The position numbers were made by a program, and so were the translations under genes. Under the pieces are notes generated by a model. That model made no database searches and was not told the origin of the DNA. It worked only from the letters and a program-made list of their open reading frames with translations. A stretch of DNA of 41,843 nucleotides, from positions 1-41,843 of the forward strand of contig CAZCGE010000057.1 in the NCBI GenBank assembly GCA_964498125.1, in the 5' to 3' direction. The DNA is from CAMDBL01 sp964498125. GTDB lineage: Bacteria > Pseudomonadota > Alphaproteobacteria > Rhizobiales > Hyphomicrobiaceae. This document shows positions 7,872-16,615 of this stretch, in pieces; within the stretch, counting starts at the first letter, position 1, and each line of letters begins with the position of its first letter.

Positions 7872-8173
7872 GGCTCGTGTATGCGCCGCGTGCGCTGCGA
7901 GACATCGATGAGATCCTGGCCTACATCCAAGCACGTAGCCCATGGGGTGCGCGCAACGTCTCGCTGGCGATCGAGCACGCGATCGAGTTGTGTGTGCTGA
8001 GCCCGTACGGGGGGCTCAAGACGGACGAGCCCGACGTCTTTCGCCACCCGCTGTCGAAGTACCGCTACACGATCTTCTACCGCGTCGATGCGGCGCGTGA
8101 CGTGGTCGAAATCGCTCACGTGACACATGGAGCGCGGGTGAGGGACTTGGGCAGGATGCCAGAGGGAGAGTGA
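7868..8173 (+). CDS. ParE/RelE superfamily toxin
   Basis: 101 residues. It reads MRLVYAPRALRDIDEILAYI, GGLKTDEPDVFRHPLSKYRY and TIFYRVDAARDVVEIAHVTH with a conserved Arg before the C-terminus: the standard ParE/RelE fold of helices followed by a beta-sheet. ParE members poison gyrase and RelE members cut mRNA on ribosomes; the sequence as read does not decide between them. It is translationally coupled to the antitoxin by an ATGA overlap. Its 3' end overlaps the tail of the truncated lipocalin copy on the other strand. Confidence 0.87.
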   Translation: MRLVYAPRALRDIDEILAYIQARSPWGARNVSLAIEHAIELCVLSPYGGLKTDEPDVFRHPLSKYRYTIFYRVDAARDVVEIAHVTHGARVRDLGRMPEGE

Positions 8174-8388
8174 GGTCGGTACGTCGGCTCGTCGGCGGCG
8201 AATTTCGCCCGCGCGTGCCCCGGCATCACCTGCACCGCCATGTGGCCGCTCTCATGGTAGACGATGAACGCGGTCGCATTGGCGCCGCGGTCAGGATGCA
8301 CCTCGCCGTTGCGCTTGGACGACACCAGCCGCCACATGCCGATGAAGCGAGCGCGGAGGTCGGCGTTGGAGAGGGGCGGTTGGGACAT
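8116..8388 (-). pseudogene. Truncated second copy of the lipocalin-like gene
   Basis: From ATG 8388 (AGGAG upstream) the frame reads SNADLRARFIGMWRLVSSKR and ESGHMAVQVMPGH, almost identical to the complete gene at 7071-7502. Homology ends after about 65 residues, near 8190; the frame then runs into unrelated sequence opposite the toxin gene and stops at 8116. The 3' half of the barrel is missing, so a folded lipocalin is unlikely. It appears to be the left-over half of a duplication with a toxin-antitoxin pair between the copies. Confidence 0.82.
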
Positions 8389-8411
8389 CCTGGACTCCTG
8401 TGCTCGATGAC

Positions 8412-9863
8412 TCACGTCGGCCACTTCGCCTTCTCGCGCAACGCAATAGCCGCCTCCCGCGCCTCACCGACGATTTTGCCGTGGTCGAGCGCGGTGAATT
8501 TTCCCGCCCGGCGCAGGACTCGGCCGTCGACGATCACGGTGTCGACATTGACGGGCTGTGCCAGCGAGACGATCGCCTCGTAGGGGTCGCCGTTCGGCGT
8601 CGTGTTGATGTCTGTGGTGCGTACCAGGATGATATCGGCGCGTTTTCCCGGCGTCAGCGAGCCGGTGCGATCGGCAATGCCGAGGTCGACGGCGCCGTCG
8701 AGCGTCGCCAGCTGCAGCAGGCGCTTCAAGGTGAGCGGCACCTTGGCGCCGACGCGGTGCTGGTGCAGCGAGAACAGCAGGCGCATGGCGCCGAACGGGT
8801 CGCAGATGTTGGCGGTGGTGTGGTCGGTCGACAGGGAGACCTTGACGCCGGCCTCCAGCAGCTCGCCGAGCTGGATCACGCCAAGATTGGCCGGCCGGCG
8901 CGCCTCGCCAGCCGGCGACATCGAATACGACACGCCGCGCGTCTTGAGGATCGCCCGCTCCTCCGCCGTGGTCAGCAGCGGGTGTACGAGCTGCACGTCG
9001 GCACCGAGTAGGCCGGCCTGCTCCAGCGCCGCAATGGGGCTCGGGCCGGACGTGTGCATGGTGATCGGCAGGCCGAGGGCCCGGGCGCCGTCCCAGTCGC
9101 GCTTGATCTGCTCGATCGTCAGTACACCGCGGGCCGCGGCGGCCGCCCCGCCGACGCTCAGGGCGCCGACGTTGCGCGAGCAGATGCCGAGCGTGATGAG
9201 GCCATCGTTCGGCATCCAGTCTTTCTTGGCGCGCGCCATGCCGGCGAAATCCATCGGCGCCTCGTCCGGCATGCCGACGGCGGGGCCGTAGGCGAAGCGG
9301 CCGCGCAGGCCACTGTCGCGCATGGCCGCGAGCTCGGCGTCAGCGTGCTCGGGGCTGCGCACGTTGTGCGCCCAGTTGTGCACGGTGGTGACGCCGGCGG
9401 CGAGCGCCTCCGCCGACCCCAGACGGACAGCGCGGAAGCTGTCCTCGGGCGTCATGTGCGATCCGAGGCGGCTGGTGACCGGGAAGTAGCCCTGTGCAGG
9501 CATGTCGGCGCGGATGTAGGGGCGGAACAGGCTGGTCCACAAGTGCCAGTGCGTGTCGATGAAGCCCGGCAGGCAAATCATGCCGCTCGCGTCGATGACC
9601 TGCGCCGCTGGCGCCTCGATGCGCGGGGCTATTGCGCGAATAGCGCCGTCGCGCACGTGCACGTCGCCGCTCGCGAGGTCGGCAACCGCGGGGTCCATGG
9701 TGAGGATGGTGGCGCCGCGGATAAGCACCTCGCCGCGCGCGGGCAGGGGCGCGGCAGGGGTGCGGGCCTGCTGGGCCAGCAGGCGGTCCGGCATGGCTGG
9801 CAACGCGGCGAGCGCCACCGCTCCTGTCACGAACCTGCGCCGGCTCGAGCCCTTGTCCGTCAT
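8412..9863 (-). CDS. Tat-exported amidohydrolase family protein
   Basis: 483 residues from ATG 9863, with GAGGAG upstream. The N-terminus (SSRRRFVTGAVALAALPAMP) is a twin-arginine signal, so a folded, metal-loaded enzyme is probably sent to the periplasm. It is a metal-dependent hydrolase of the chlorohydrolase/deaminase branch: the metal-binding HxH in PGFIDTHWHLW, MHTSG with a third His, LSTDHTTANICDPFGAMR with the catalytic Asp, and a C-terminal GSLTPGKRADIILV strand. The substrate is unknown; relatives deaminate or dechlorinate N-heterocycles, and others open cyclic amides. It is divergent from the dehydratase gene, with 190 bases between them for two promoters. Confidence 0.87.
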   Translation of the reverse strand: MTDKGSSRRRFVTGAVALAALPAMPDRLLAQQARTPAAPLPARGEVLIRGATILTMDPAVADLASGDVHVRDGAIRAIAPRIEAPAAQVIDASGMICLPGFIDTHWHLWTSLFRPYIRADMPAQGYFPVTSRLGSHMTPEDSFRAVRLGSAEALAAGVTTVHNWAHNVRSPEHADAELAAMRDSGLRGRFAYGPAVGMPDEAPMDFAGMARAKKDWMPNDGLITLGICSRNVGALSVGGAAAAARGVLTIEQIKRDWDGARALGLPITMHTSGPSPIAALEQAGLLGADVQLVHPLLTTAEERAILKTRGVSYSMSPAGEARRPANLGVIQLGELLEAGVKVSLSTDHTTANICDPFGAMRLLFSLHQHRVGAKVPLTLKRLLQLATLDGAVDLGIADRTGSLTPGKRADIILVRTTDINTTPNGDPYEAIVSLAQPVNVDTVIVDGRVLRRAGKFTALDHGKIVGEAREAAIALREKAKWPT

Positions 9864-10054
9864 GTGCGCGTCTCCTCGCTTCGGTCCGTTCTGGTGCGGA
9901 CGGGGCAGCATAGCGCAAGTTGGCGGGTGGCGGCTACGTCGAGGCTTGCGCACCCTTGTTCGCCCCACCCCATCCCGCATAGGATCGGTCCCGAGCACGA
10001 CAACACGGCCACGCCGCCGCGCGTGAAGCCGCCAAACAGAGGAACGCCCACGCC

Positions 10055-11791
10055 ATGGCCAAGACCCCGAAAAAACGCGAGCTGCGCTCCCAGGCTTGGT
10101 TCGGCCGCCAGGACAAGATGGGCTTCATCTATCGCTCGTGGCTGAAGGGCAAGGGCATCCCGCACGACCAGTTCGATGGCCGCCCCGTCATCGGCATCTG
10201 CAATACCTTCTCCGAGCTGACGCCCTGCAACTCGCATTTCCGCACCATCGCCGAGCACGTGCGCATGGGCGTGCTGGAGGCGGGAGGGTTCCCGCTGGAA
10301 TTCCCGGTGATGTCGCTCGGCGAGACGCTGCTCAGGCCGACCGCCATGCTCTATCGCAACCTCGCCTCGATGGACGTCGAGGAGAGCATCCGCGCCAACC
10401 CGCTCGACGGCGTCATCCTGCTGGTCGGCTGCGACAAGACCACGCCGTCGCTGCTGATGGGCGCGGCCAGTGTCGACGTGCCGGCCATCGCGGTGTCGGG
10501 CGGGCCGATGCTGCGCGGACCCTATCGTGGTGAGTACATCGGATCTGGTACCAACACCTTCTCGCTGTCGGAGGACCTGCGCGCCGGCAAGATCACGCTG
10601 GAGGAGTTCCACGAGGCCGAGAGCTGCATGCACCGCAGCCACGGCCACTGCATGGTGATGGGCACCGCCTCGACCATGGCCTGCATGGTGGAGGCGCTCG
10701 GCATGGGCATGCCGGGCAACGCGGCGATCCCCGCGGTGGATGGCCGCCGCAACGTGCTGGCGCGCGAGGCCGGCCGGCGCATCGTCGAGATGGTGCATGA
10801 TGACGTGGTGATGTCGAAGATCCTGACGCGGGCCGCCTTCGAGAACGCCATCCGCGCCAATGCCGCGATCGGCGGCTCGACCAACGCGGTGATCCATCTG
10901 ATCGCGCTGGCGCGTCGCATCGGCGTCGAATTGCGCCTGGAGGACTGGGATGAATTCGGCGCCGGCGTGCACACCCTGGTCGATATCAAGCCGTCGGGCC
11001 AGTGGCTGATGGAGGACTTTTTCGAGGCGGGCGGACTGCCCGCCGTGCTGCGCGAGTTGGGCCAGGCCGGCATGCTCAACAAGGACGCATTGACCGTCAA
11101 CGGCCGGACCATCTGGGACAACAACAAGGCGGCGCCCTGCTGGAAGCGCGAGGTGATCACCGCCTGGGAGAAGCCGTTCAAGAAGAACACCGGCATCGCC
11201 GTATTGCGCGGCAACCTCGCGCCCGACGGCGCCATCATCAAGCCGTCGGCGGCCACCGCGAAACTGTTGAAGCACAAGGGCCGCGCGGTGGTGTTCGAAT
11301 CGATCGAAGATTTCCATCATCGCATCGACGACCCCAAGCTCGACATCGACGAGACCTGCGTCATGGTGCTGAAGGGCGCCGGACCGAAGGGCTATCCGGG
11401 CATGGCCGAGGTCGGCAACATGCCGCTGCCGCCCAGCCTGCTGAAAAGGGGGATCACGGACATCGTGCGCATTTCGGATGCGCGCATGTCGGGCACCGCC
11501 TATGGCACGGTCGTGCTGCACGTGGCGCCGGAATCAGCTGCCGGCGGTCCGTTGGCCCTGGTCAAGAACGGCGACATGATCGAGCTGGACGTGGCCAAGC
11601 GGCGATTGCAGCTGCTGGTCAGCGACGAGGAGCTGGCCAAGCGCCGCGCCGCCTGGAAGCCGCCCAAGCCCCCCGCCACGCGCGGCTACGTGAAAATGTA
11701 CGTCGACACCGTCAACCAGGCGAGCGAGGGCGCGGACCTGGATTTCCTGGTCGGCAAATCCGGCCGCGGCGTGCCGCGGGACAATCATTGA
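10055..11791 (+). CDS. IlvD/Edd family dehydratase, probably sugar-acid (arabinonate/xylonate type)
   Basis: 578 residues, the length of L-arabinonate/D-xylonate dehydratases. It removes water from a sugar acid to give a 2-keto-3-deoxy acid, using an iron-sulfur cluster and Mg2+. The predicted cluster cysteines are Cys58 (SELTPCNSH), Cys126 (LVGCDKTTPS) and Cys199 (HRSHGHCMVMGTAST), positions within one residue of those known for arabinonate dehydratase. AAIGGSTNAVIHLIALAR and RISDARMSGTAYGTVVLH are family hallmarks. The opening AWFGRQDKMGF is typical of the sugar-acid branch rather than the IlvD branch of amino-acid synthesis. No other sugar-acid genes lie nearby, so the substrate remains open. 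Confidence 0.88.
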   Translation: MAKTPKKRELRSQAWFGRQDKMGFIYRSWLKGKGIPHDQFDGRPVIGICNTFSELTPCNSHFRTIAEHVRMGVLEAGGFPLEFPVMSLGETLLRPTAMLYRNLASMDVEESIRANPLDGVILLVGCDKTTPSLLMGAASVDVPAIAVSGGPMLRGPYRGEYIGSGTNTFSLSEDLRAGKITLEEFHEAESCMHRSHGHCMVMGTASTMACMVEALGMGMPGNAAIPAVDGRRNVLAREAGRRIVEMVHDDVVMSKILTRAAFENAIRANAAIGGSTNAVIHLIALARRIGVELRLEDWDEFGAGVHTLVDIKPSGQWLMEDFFEAGGLPAVLRELGQAGMLNKDALTVNGRTIWDNNKAAPCWKREVITAWEKPFKKNTGIAVLRGNLAPDGAIIKPSAATAKLLKHKGRAVVFESIEDFHHRIDDPKLDIDETCVMVLKGAGPKGYPGMAEVGNMPLPPSLLKRGITDIVRISDARMSGTAYGTVVLHVAPESAAGGPLALVKNGDMIELDVAKRRLQLLVSDEELAKRRAAWKPPKPPATRGYVKMYVDTVNQASEGADLDFLVGKSGRGVPRDNH

Positions 11792-11798
11792 TGATGAA

Positions 11799-11892
11799 GG
11801 TGTCTGACATCTTGTCAGACACCCTTCCTCCGTCTCGCTGTACGGTAATGCGCCGGCCTGCCCATGGTGTCTGACCAGAGGTCAGACACCAT
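11799..11892. repeat. Two palindromic repeats, family A (GGTGTCTGAC)
   Basis: Two hairpins, 11799-11823 and 11864-11892, each GGTGTCTGAC, five bases, GTCAGACACC; the second extends to 13-base arms with a three-base loop. They lie between the convergent dehydratase and acyltransferase genes. There is no U-run, so they are not classical terminators, though they could slow RNA decay or stop transcription from both sides. Related copies lie at 16409-16478, 27437-27461 and 29644-29674. Confidence 0.88.
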
Positions 11893-11900
11893 CTGTCCCC

Positions 11901-14900
11901 TCACGCCGCCGCCGTCGCCCCCGCCCGCTCCTTGGCCAGCGCCAGCGCCGCCACGTAGTCGGGCTTGCCCGAGCCCAGCAGCGGCAGCGACGGCACGACC
12001 ATGATCTCGGCGGGGATCGACAGCTCGCTGGCGCCCTTGGCTTTGATCTGACGCACGAAATCCTCGCGCTTCAGGCTCTGATCCGCGCTCATCAGCACGA
12101 GCCGCTCGCCCTTCCTCGCATCGGGTAACGACACGACGATCGACATGACGCTCGGCCACACTTCGGCGGCCAGCGCTTCGACCGCCGACAGCGACACCAT
12201 CTCGCCGGCGATCTTGGCGAAGCGCTTGGCGCGGCCGAGGATTTTTATAAAACCGTCCTTGTCGATCGAGACGATGTCGCCGGTGTCGTGCCAGCCGTCG
12301 GCGGGTGGCTCCAGCACGCCGGGGTTCTCGGCGCGGTAGTAGCCGAGCATGACGTTCGGCCCACGGACAAAGAGGCGACCGCCTTCGTCGATGCCGGGCA
12401 CCGGCTCGAGGCGCGCCTGCATCAACGGCGCCAGCCGGCCGACCGTGCCGGAGCGGTTGGCGAGCGGCGTGTTGATGGCCAGCACCGGCGCCGTCTCGGT
12501 GACGCCGTAGCCCTCCAGGATGCGCACGCCGAACTTCTCCATGTAGAGCTGGCGCGTGCGCTCCTTCACCGCCTCGGCGCCGGCCAGGATCAGACGGACG
12601 CGGGCGAAATCGTAGGGGTGGGCTGAGCGCGCGTAGCCGTTGAGGAAGGTGTCGGTGCCGAACAGGATGGTGGCGTTGGTCTGGTAGACCAGCTCCGGCA
12701 CGATGCGGTAGTGCAGCGGCGTCGGGTATAGATAGACCGGAATGCCGCCGACCAGTGGCATGATGAGGCCCGCCGTCAGCCCGAACGAGTGGAACACCGG
12801 CAGCACGTTGAACACCTTGTCCTGGCCATTGACGGCGATGCGCGTCAGGCATTGCAGCGCGTTGGCCAGCATGTTGCGATGCGACAGCACAACGCCCTTG
12901 GGTGTGCCCTCCGATCCCGACGTGAACAGAATGGCGGCGGGGTCGTTGGCTTGACGCACGACCTGCGCGCGCGAGCCGGCCCACATGCCGGCGAGCTTGT
13001 CGGCGAGCGTCAAGCTGGTGCGCACATCCTCCAGGTAGACGAAGCGCACGGTTCTCTCGAGCGTCTTGACGAGATCGCCGAGCCGGCCCTTCTCGATGAA
13101 GGCGCGCGAGGTGAGGATGACCTCGACTTCGGCGGCCTTGCAGGCGGCTTCGATGCTGCGCGCACCGGCGGTGAAGTTGATCATGGCCGGCACGCGGCCG
13201 ATCGTCTGCAGGGCGAAGAAGGTCACGGCTGCGCCGGCGGCGTTCGGCAGCATGACGCCGATCGCCGCACCTTCCGCCGCCAGCGGCATCAGCTTGCGCC
13301 CCAGCACCTGGGCGCCGAGGATCAGCTTGCGATAGCTGAGATTGGCGCCGAGCGGGTCGGCGACGATCGGCTTGCCGGTGTCGCGGGTCTTGTAGGCGCG
13401 CACCAACGCCTCGAACAGCGTCTCGTCGATCGGCGCCGTTTTCACTGCGCTCTCGACCATGATGTCCTGCAGTTTGGCGCCGGCCGACTGCCGCCGCGCC
13501 CGGCCCTTGAGCGTCGGGTCGAGCGTCAGTCTCTCGGGTGGCAGGATGGTGACGATGGTCTTCGGCAACCAGGCCTTCTTGGTCTGTGACTTATTGAGAT
13601 AGCCAAATCCGGAACGCTCCGGGCCGTCGATGCGTACAGGGATGATAACCGCGTCGGCCTTGTCGGCGATCATGGCCGTGCCGTCGTAGACCTTCATCAG
13701 CCCGCCGACGACGGTGATGCGCCCCTCCGGGAAGATGACCAGCGTCTCGCCGGCCTTGACGGTGTTGATCAGGTGGCGCGTGCCGATCGGCTTGGACGGA
13801 TCGATCGGCTCGAAGCGGACGAGTTTCAGGAATGGCTTCACCCACCACTGCTGCGCCATGCCGGTGTCGATGGCGAAGGCGGCATGCGAGGGCAGGATCG
13901 CATGCATGATCGAGGCATCGAGCAGGCTGACGTGGTTGGGCGCGATGATGGCGCGCGTGCCTGGTGCGGGCAGGTTCTCCATGCCGCGCACCTCCAGGCC
14001 GAGCAGGGTCTGGAAGACGAAGTGGGCGAGGTCCTGCACGCCGTGGGCGCCCCAGGCCCAAAGCACCAGGCCCAGGGTCAGCAGATTGCCGAGCCCGAGG
14101 ATCAGGAACAGCCAGGGCAGGCTCACTCCCATAGCCTGCAATACGGCAAAGGCGACGCTCGCCACGGTCATGAACAGCGCGCCGAGCACGTTGCAGGCGG
14201 CGATGACGCGGGCGCGGCGGTCGACCGGCGCCCAGATCTGCACCGCGGCGAACGACGGCACGATGAACAGGCCGCCGGCGATGGCCAGTCCGCACAGGTC
14301 GACGAGCAGGCGCAGGCCCTTGAGGCTCTGGGCAAAGGCCAGTGCGCCGATCAGCGGCGCGGCCGGCTCCATGCCGGTGATGGTCCAGGCGATGTCGATG
14401 ATGAAGACGCCCATGAACAGCGTGCCGACCGGCACCAGCGCCAGGTTCGGGCGCAGGCGGCTGGCGCGTGCGGCCATCCCGGAGCCGATCGCGATGCCGA
14501 TCGTGAACACGAACAGGCAGATGGTCAGTACACTAGGATCGCCGCCGATCCGGGTCTTGATCAGCGCCGGCAGCAACGAGGCGGTGACGACGGCGCCGAC
14601 CAGCCAGAACCACGAGGTGATCAGGCCGCCGATCCACAGCCGCCGGTCGGACTTGAGGTCGCTCAAAAGACGCAGCGTCGAGGTCCAGGGGTTGGGCGTG
14701 ATGACGAGATCTGGCGCCTTGCGGCCGGTGCTCGGGATGAACCGCGACGAGGCCCAGCACAGTACGGCGACGGTCATGATGGCGCAGCCGATCAGCCACG
14801 GCTCGGCGTCGGCGGCCTGGTTGCCGGCGATCATGCCGAGCAGGATGGCGAGGAAGGTGCCGCCCTCGACCAGGGCGTTGGCGGCCGGCAGCTCGCGGGT

Positions 14901-15299
14901 CTCCAGGTGATCGGGCAGGATGCCGTATTTCAGTGGACCGAACAGCGCGGCGATCGAGCCGATCAGCCCCAGTGCCAGGAACAGGATGGCGACGGAGTGC
15001 AGCAGGAAGCCGAGGGCGGCAATGCCCGCCACCGGGATCTCGGCCAGCTTCAAGCTGCGTGCGACCTCGGCCTTGTCGTAACGGTCGGCGAGCTCGCCGC
15101 CCAAGGCCGACAGGATGAAGAAGGGTGCGATGAACACCGCGCCGGCCAGCGTCACCAGCGACGTGCTGCCCTCGCCACCGACCTTGAACAGGATCAAGAT
15201 GATCAGCGCATTCTTCACGAAATTGTCGTTCAGCGCCGAGAAGAACTGGCACCAGAACAGCGGCGCGAAGCGCCGGGTGGCCATCAGGTTCTGTGACAT
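11901..15299 (-). CDS. Three-domain protein: LplT-like transporter, PlsC acyltransferase, acyl-CoA/ACP synthetase (Aas type)
   Basis: 1132 residues. Residues 1 to about 420 form an MFS-type membrane part with many hydrophobic helices and FFSALNDNFVKNALIIL near the start, as in the lysophospholipid transporter LplT. An acyltransferase follows, with NHVSLLDASI (the NHxxxxD motif, about 455-461) and FPEGRIT (about 521). The last half is an AMP-forming acyl-activating enzyme, with ILFTSGSEGTPKGVVLSHRN near residue 790 and GWHDTGDIVSIDKDGFIKIL. Together they should import lysophospholipid across the inner membrane, activate a fatty acid and re-acylate, repairing membrane lipids. E. coli encodes LplT and Aas separately; the fusion is known in other bacteria. 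A 70-codon gene behind a TetR-operator promoter precedes it. Confidence 0.92.
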   Translation of the reverse strand: MSQNLMATRRFAPLFWCQFFSALNDNFVKNALIILILFKVGGEGSTSLVTLAGAVFIAPFFILSALGGELADRYDKAEVARSLKLAEIPVAGIAALGFLLHSVAILFLALGLIGSIAALFGPLKYGILPDHLETRELPAANALVEGGTFLAILLGMIAGNQAADAEPWLIGCAIMTVAVLCWASSRFIPSTGRKAPDLVITPNPWTSTLRLLSDLKSDRRLWIGGLITSWFWLVGAVVTASLLPALIKTRIGGDPSVLTICLFVFTIGIAIGSGMAARASRLRPNLALVPVGTLFMGVFIIDIAWTITGMEPAAPLIGALAFAQSLKGLRLLVDLCGLAIAGGLFIVPSFAAVQIWAPVDRRARVIAACNVLGALFMTVASVAFAVLQAMGVSLPWLFLILGLGNLLTLGLVLWAWGAHGVQDLAHFVFQTLLGLEVRGMENLPAPGTRAIIAPNHVSLLDASIMHAILPSHAAFAIDTGMAQQWWVKPFLKLVRFEPIDPSKPIGTRHLINTVKAGETLVIFPEGRITVVGGLMKVYDGTAMIADKADAVIIPVRIDGPERSGFGYLNKSQTKKAWLPKTIVTILPPERLTLDPTLKGRARRQSAGAKLQDIMVESAVKTAPIDETLFEALVRAYKTRDTGKPIVADPLGANLSYRKLILGAQVLGRKLMPLAAEGAAIGVMLPNAAGAAVTFFALQTIGRVPAMINFTAGARSIEAACKAAEVEVILTSRAFIEKGRLGDLVKTLERTVRFVYLEDVRTSLTLADKLAGMWAGSRAQVVRQANDPAAILFTSGSEGTPKGVVLSHRNMLANALQCLTRIAVNGQDKVFNVLPVFHSFGLTAGLIMPLVGGIPVYLYPTPLHYRIVPELVYQTNATILFGTDTFLNGYARSAHPYDFARVRLILAGAEAVKERTRQLYMEKFGVRILEGYGVTETAPVLAINTPLANRSGTVGRLAPLMQARLEPVPGIDEGGRLFVRGPNVMLGYYRAENPGVLEPPADGWHDTGDIVSIDKDGFIKILGRAKRFAKIAGEMVSLSAVEALAAEVWPSVMSIVVSLPDARKGERLVLMSADQSLKREDFVRQIKAKGASELSIPAEIMVVPSLPLLGSGKPDYVAALALAKERAGATAAA

Positions 15300-15386
15300 G
15301 CAGGGGTCCGCTGGAGTTTTCGAGATGGATGGGAATGCAACGCTTGCGGCACACTCAGGGTGGCCCCGAATTGTGCCGGAAAGTGG

Positions 15387-15599
15387 TTAACGCTGGCTCA
15401 CGACAGGCTGGCGGCCTGTCAGCGCCTGCCGGCCCATGGCGCGATTGCCGCCGCGGCCTGCCGCGTCGTGATCCGCGGCCTGGGAATGGGCCGCGCACGT
15501 GCCACGAACCGGCATCACCAGCGCCAAGTCCGCGTCGAGCACCAGATCGCCGGCACGGGCGCTGGCGCCCAGCATCAAATCCGCCAATTTGCGCAACAT
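15387..15599 (-). CDS. Small hypothetical protein, leader of the aas-type transcription unit
   Basis: 70 residues from ATG 15599, chosen for the strong AAGGAG seven bases upstream. It reads MLRKLADLMLGASARAGDLV at the start and becomes Ala/Gly/Arg-rich and low-complexity afterwards. I recognise no family. It lies directly behind a well-formed promoter with two operator palindromes and 87 bases before the acyltransferase-fusion gene on the same strand, so the two may be cotranscribed. It might be a real small protein, or the 5' remnant of a longer gene whose C-terminal part has drifted; the abrupt change in composition favours caution. Confidence 0.5.
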   Translation of the reverse strand: MLRKLADLMLGASARAGDLVLDADLALVMPVRGTCAAHSQAADHDAAGRGGNRAMGRQALTGRQPVVSQR

Positions 15600-15621
15600 G
15601 TGTGATCTCCTTGCGATAAAA

Positions 15622-15667
15622 TGAACAACGTTCAATTCTGTATAGCGTGATAATGAACGATGTTCAA
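15622..15667 (-). promoter_or_regulatory. Sigma-70 promoter with two TetR-type operator palindromes
   Basis: On the minus strand, TTGAAC (-35, 15662-15667) is separated by exactly 17 bases from TATACA (-10, 15639-15644). Two matching palindromes flank it: TGAACATCGTTCA (15654-15666) overlapping the -35 box, and TGAACGTTGTTCA (15622-15634) just past the -10 box. Palindromes of this form are usual binding sites of TetR-family repressors. The promoter faces the 70-codon gene and the acyltransferase fusion. No repressor gene is in the window. Confidence 0.75.
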
Positions 15668-15779
15668 TAGTAATCTTTCGGCTGATACAAGGCGACGGAC
15701 GGCACCGCACGATCTGTTCAGTTTCCACCTAGCCGGCAGCGGGTTCACCGGGTATCTTTGGGTCGCCGGGAGGTGGCCG

Positions 15780-16394
15780 ATGTCACGCACGCGCTGGGCC
15801 GGACTGCTGCTGACGAGCGCCATGCTGGCCGCCGCCTGGACGCTGCCTGGCCATGCCCAAGGGGGCGATCCGGCGCCACTGGCGTCATCCGCCACCGTCG
15901 CCAGCGTGCCGCTGGTCAGGCGCACGCCGCAAGGGCTCTATGTGACCGCGCGCGATACTTACGCTGGCCTGCAATCGCGCGGCGATGTGCTGCTGATCGA
16001 CGTGCGCACGCCGGGTGAGGTGGTGTTCTCGGGCCTGGCCACGCCGATGACGCGCAACATCCCCTACCTGGTCATCGAGGATGGCCACGCCTACGACGCC
16101 GGCCAGCGCCGCTACAAGCTGGTCGCCAACCCGGATTTTCCCAAGGCGATCAGTGTACTGCTGGCTGAAAAAAAGCACGGGCCGAATGCCATCCTGATCC
16201 TCTATTGCACGGTCGGCGAGCGCAGCGCCAAGGCGGCGGCGCTGCTGGCGGCCTCGGGTTATAGCCGGGTCTATACGATGGTCGATGGCTTCGAGGGCGG
16301 CAGCGCCGCCGCCGGCCCCGGCTGGAAAGGCGCCGGCCTGCCCTGGGGCTATGAGATGAGCGCGTCCCAGGCCTACCAGAGCCCAAGTTTTTGA
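15780..16394 (+). CDS. Periplasmic rhodanese-domain protein
   Basis: 204 residues from ATG 15780, with GGGAGG six bases upstream. A Sec signal peptide (RWAGLLLTSAMLAAAWTLPGHAQ) predicts export. A single rhodanese domain follows: LLIDVRTPGEVVFSGLA, then the active-site loop LYCTVGERSAKAAALLAASG with the persulfide-forming Cys143, then VYTMVDGFEGG. Rhodaneses carry sulfur on this Cys; periplasmic ones often act in thiosulfate handling or redox repair, and the donor here is unknown. It is transcribed away from the operator-bearing promoter. Confidence 0.88.
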   Translation: MSRTRWAGLLLTSAMLAAAWTLPGHAQGGDPAPLASSATVASVPLVRRTPQGLYVTARDTYAGLQSRGDVLLIDVRTPGEVVFSGLATPMTRNIPYLVIEDGHAYDAGQRRYKLVANPDFPKAISVLLAEKKHGPNAILILYCTVGERSAKAAALLAASGYSRVYTMVDGFEGGSAAAGPGWKGAGLPWGYEMSASQAYQSPSF

Positions 16395-16408
16395 AGGGGC
16401 CAATCGAC

Positions 16409-16478
16409 GGTGTCTGACGCTCCGCGTCCGACACCGGGGGCGACCGTGCCAAGGTGTCTGACCTGAGGTCAGACACCT
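16409..16478. repeat. Two palindromic repeats, family A
   Basis: A diverged copy at 16409-16435 (GGTGTCTGACGC, TCC, GCGTCCGACACC, one mismatch) and a clean copy at 16452-16478 (AGGTGTCTGACC, TGA, GGTCAGACACCT). They sit between the rhodanese stop and the next gene, the same paired arrangement as at 11799-11892. Confidence 0.87.
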
Positions 16479-16615
16479 CATCCCGTATCAAACGTCGTTG
16501 CACCAACCCGAGCAACTGACTAGCATCGCTCCATCGCGGCGGATTGCCGGGGATGTCCGTGCCGCGAAATGCGCGCGCCCCCGATGGCATCGCCATTCCA
16601 GGAGGAGGCAGGTTG

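Noticed and set aside
9860..11521. 553-codon open frame antisense to the dehydratase
   Set aside because: Same reason: shadow of the IlvD/Edd gene.
11799..11892. Rho-independent terminators at the family A palindromes
   Set aside because: Hairpins are good but no U-run follows on either strand, and one copy lies within a coding region.
13773..15296. 507-codon open frame antisense to the acyltransferase fusion
   Set aside because: Gln/Gly/Arg/Asp-rich translation with no domain; the coding strand is clearly the minus strand.
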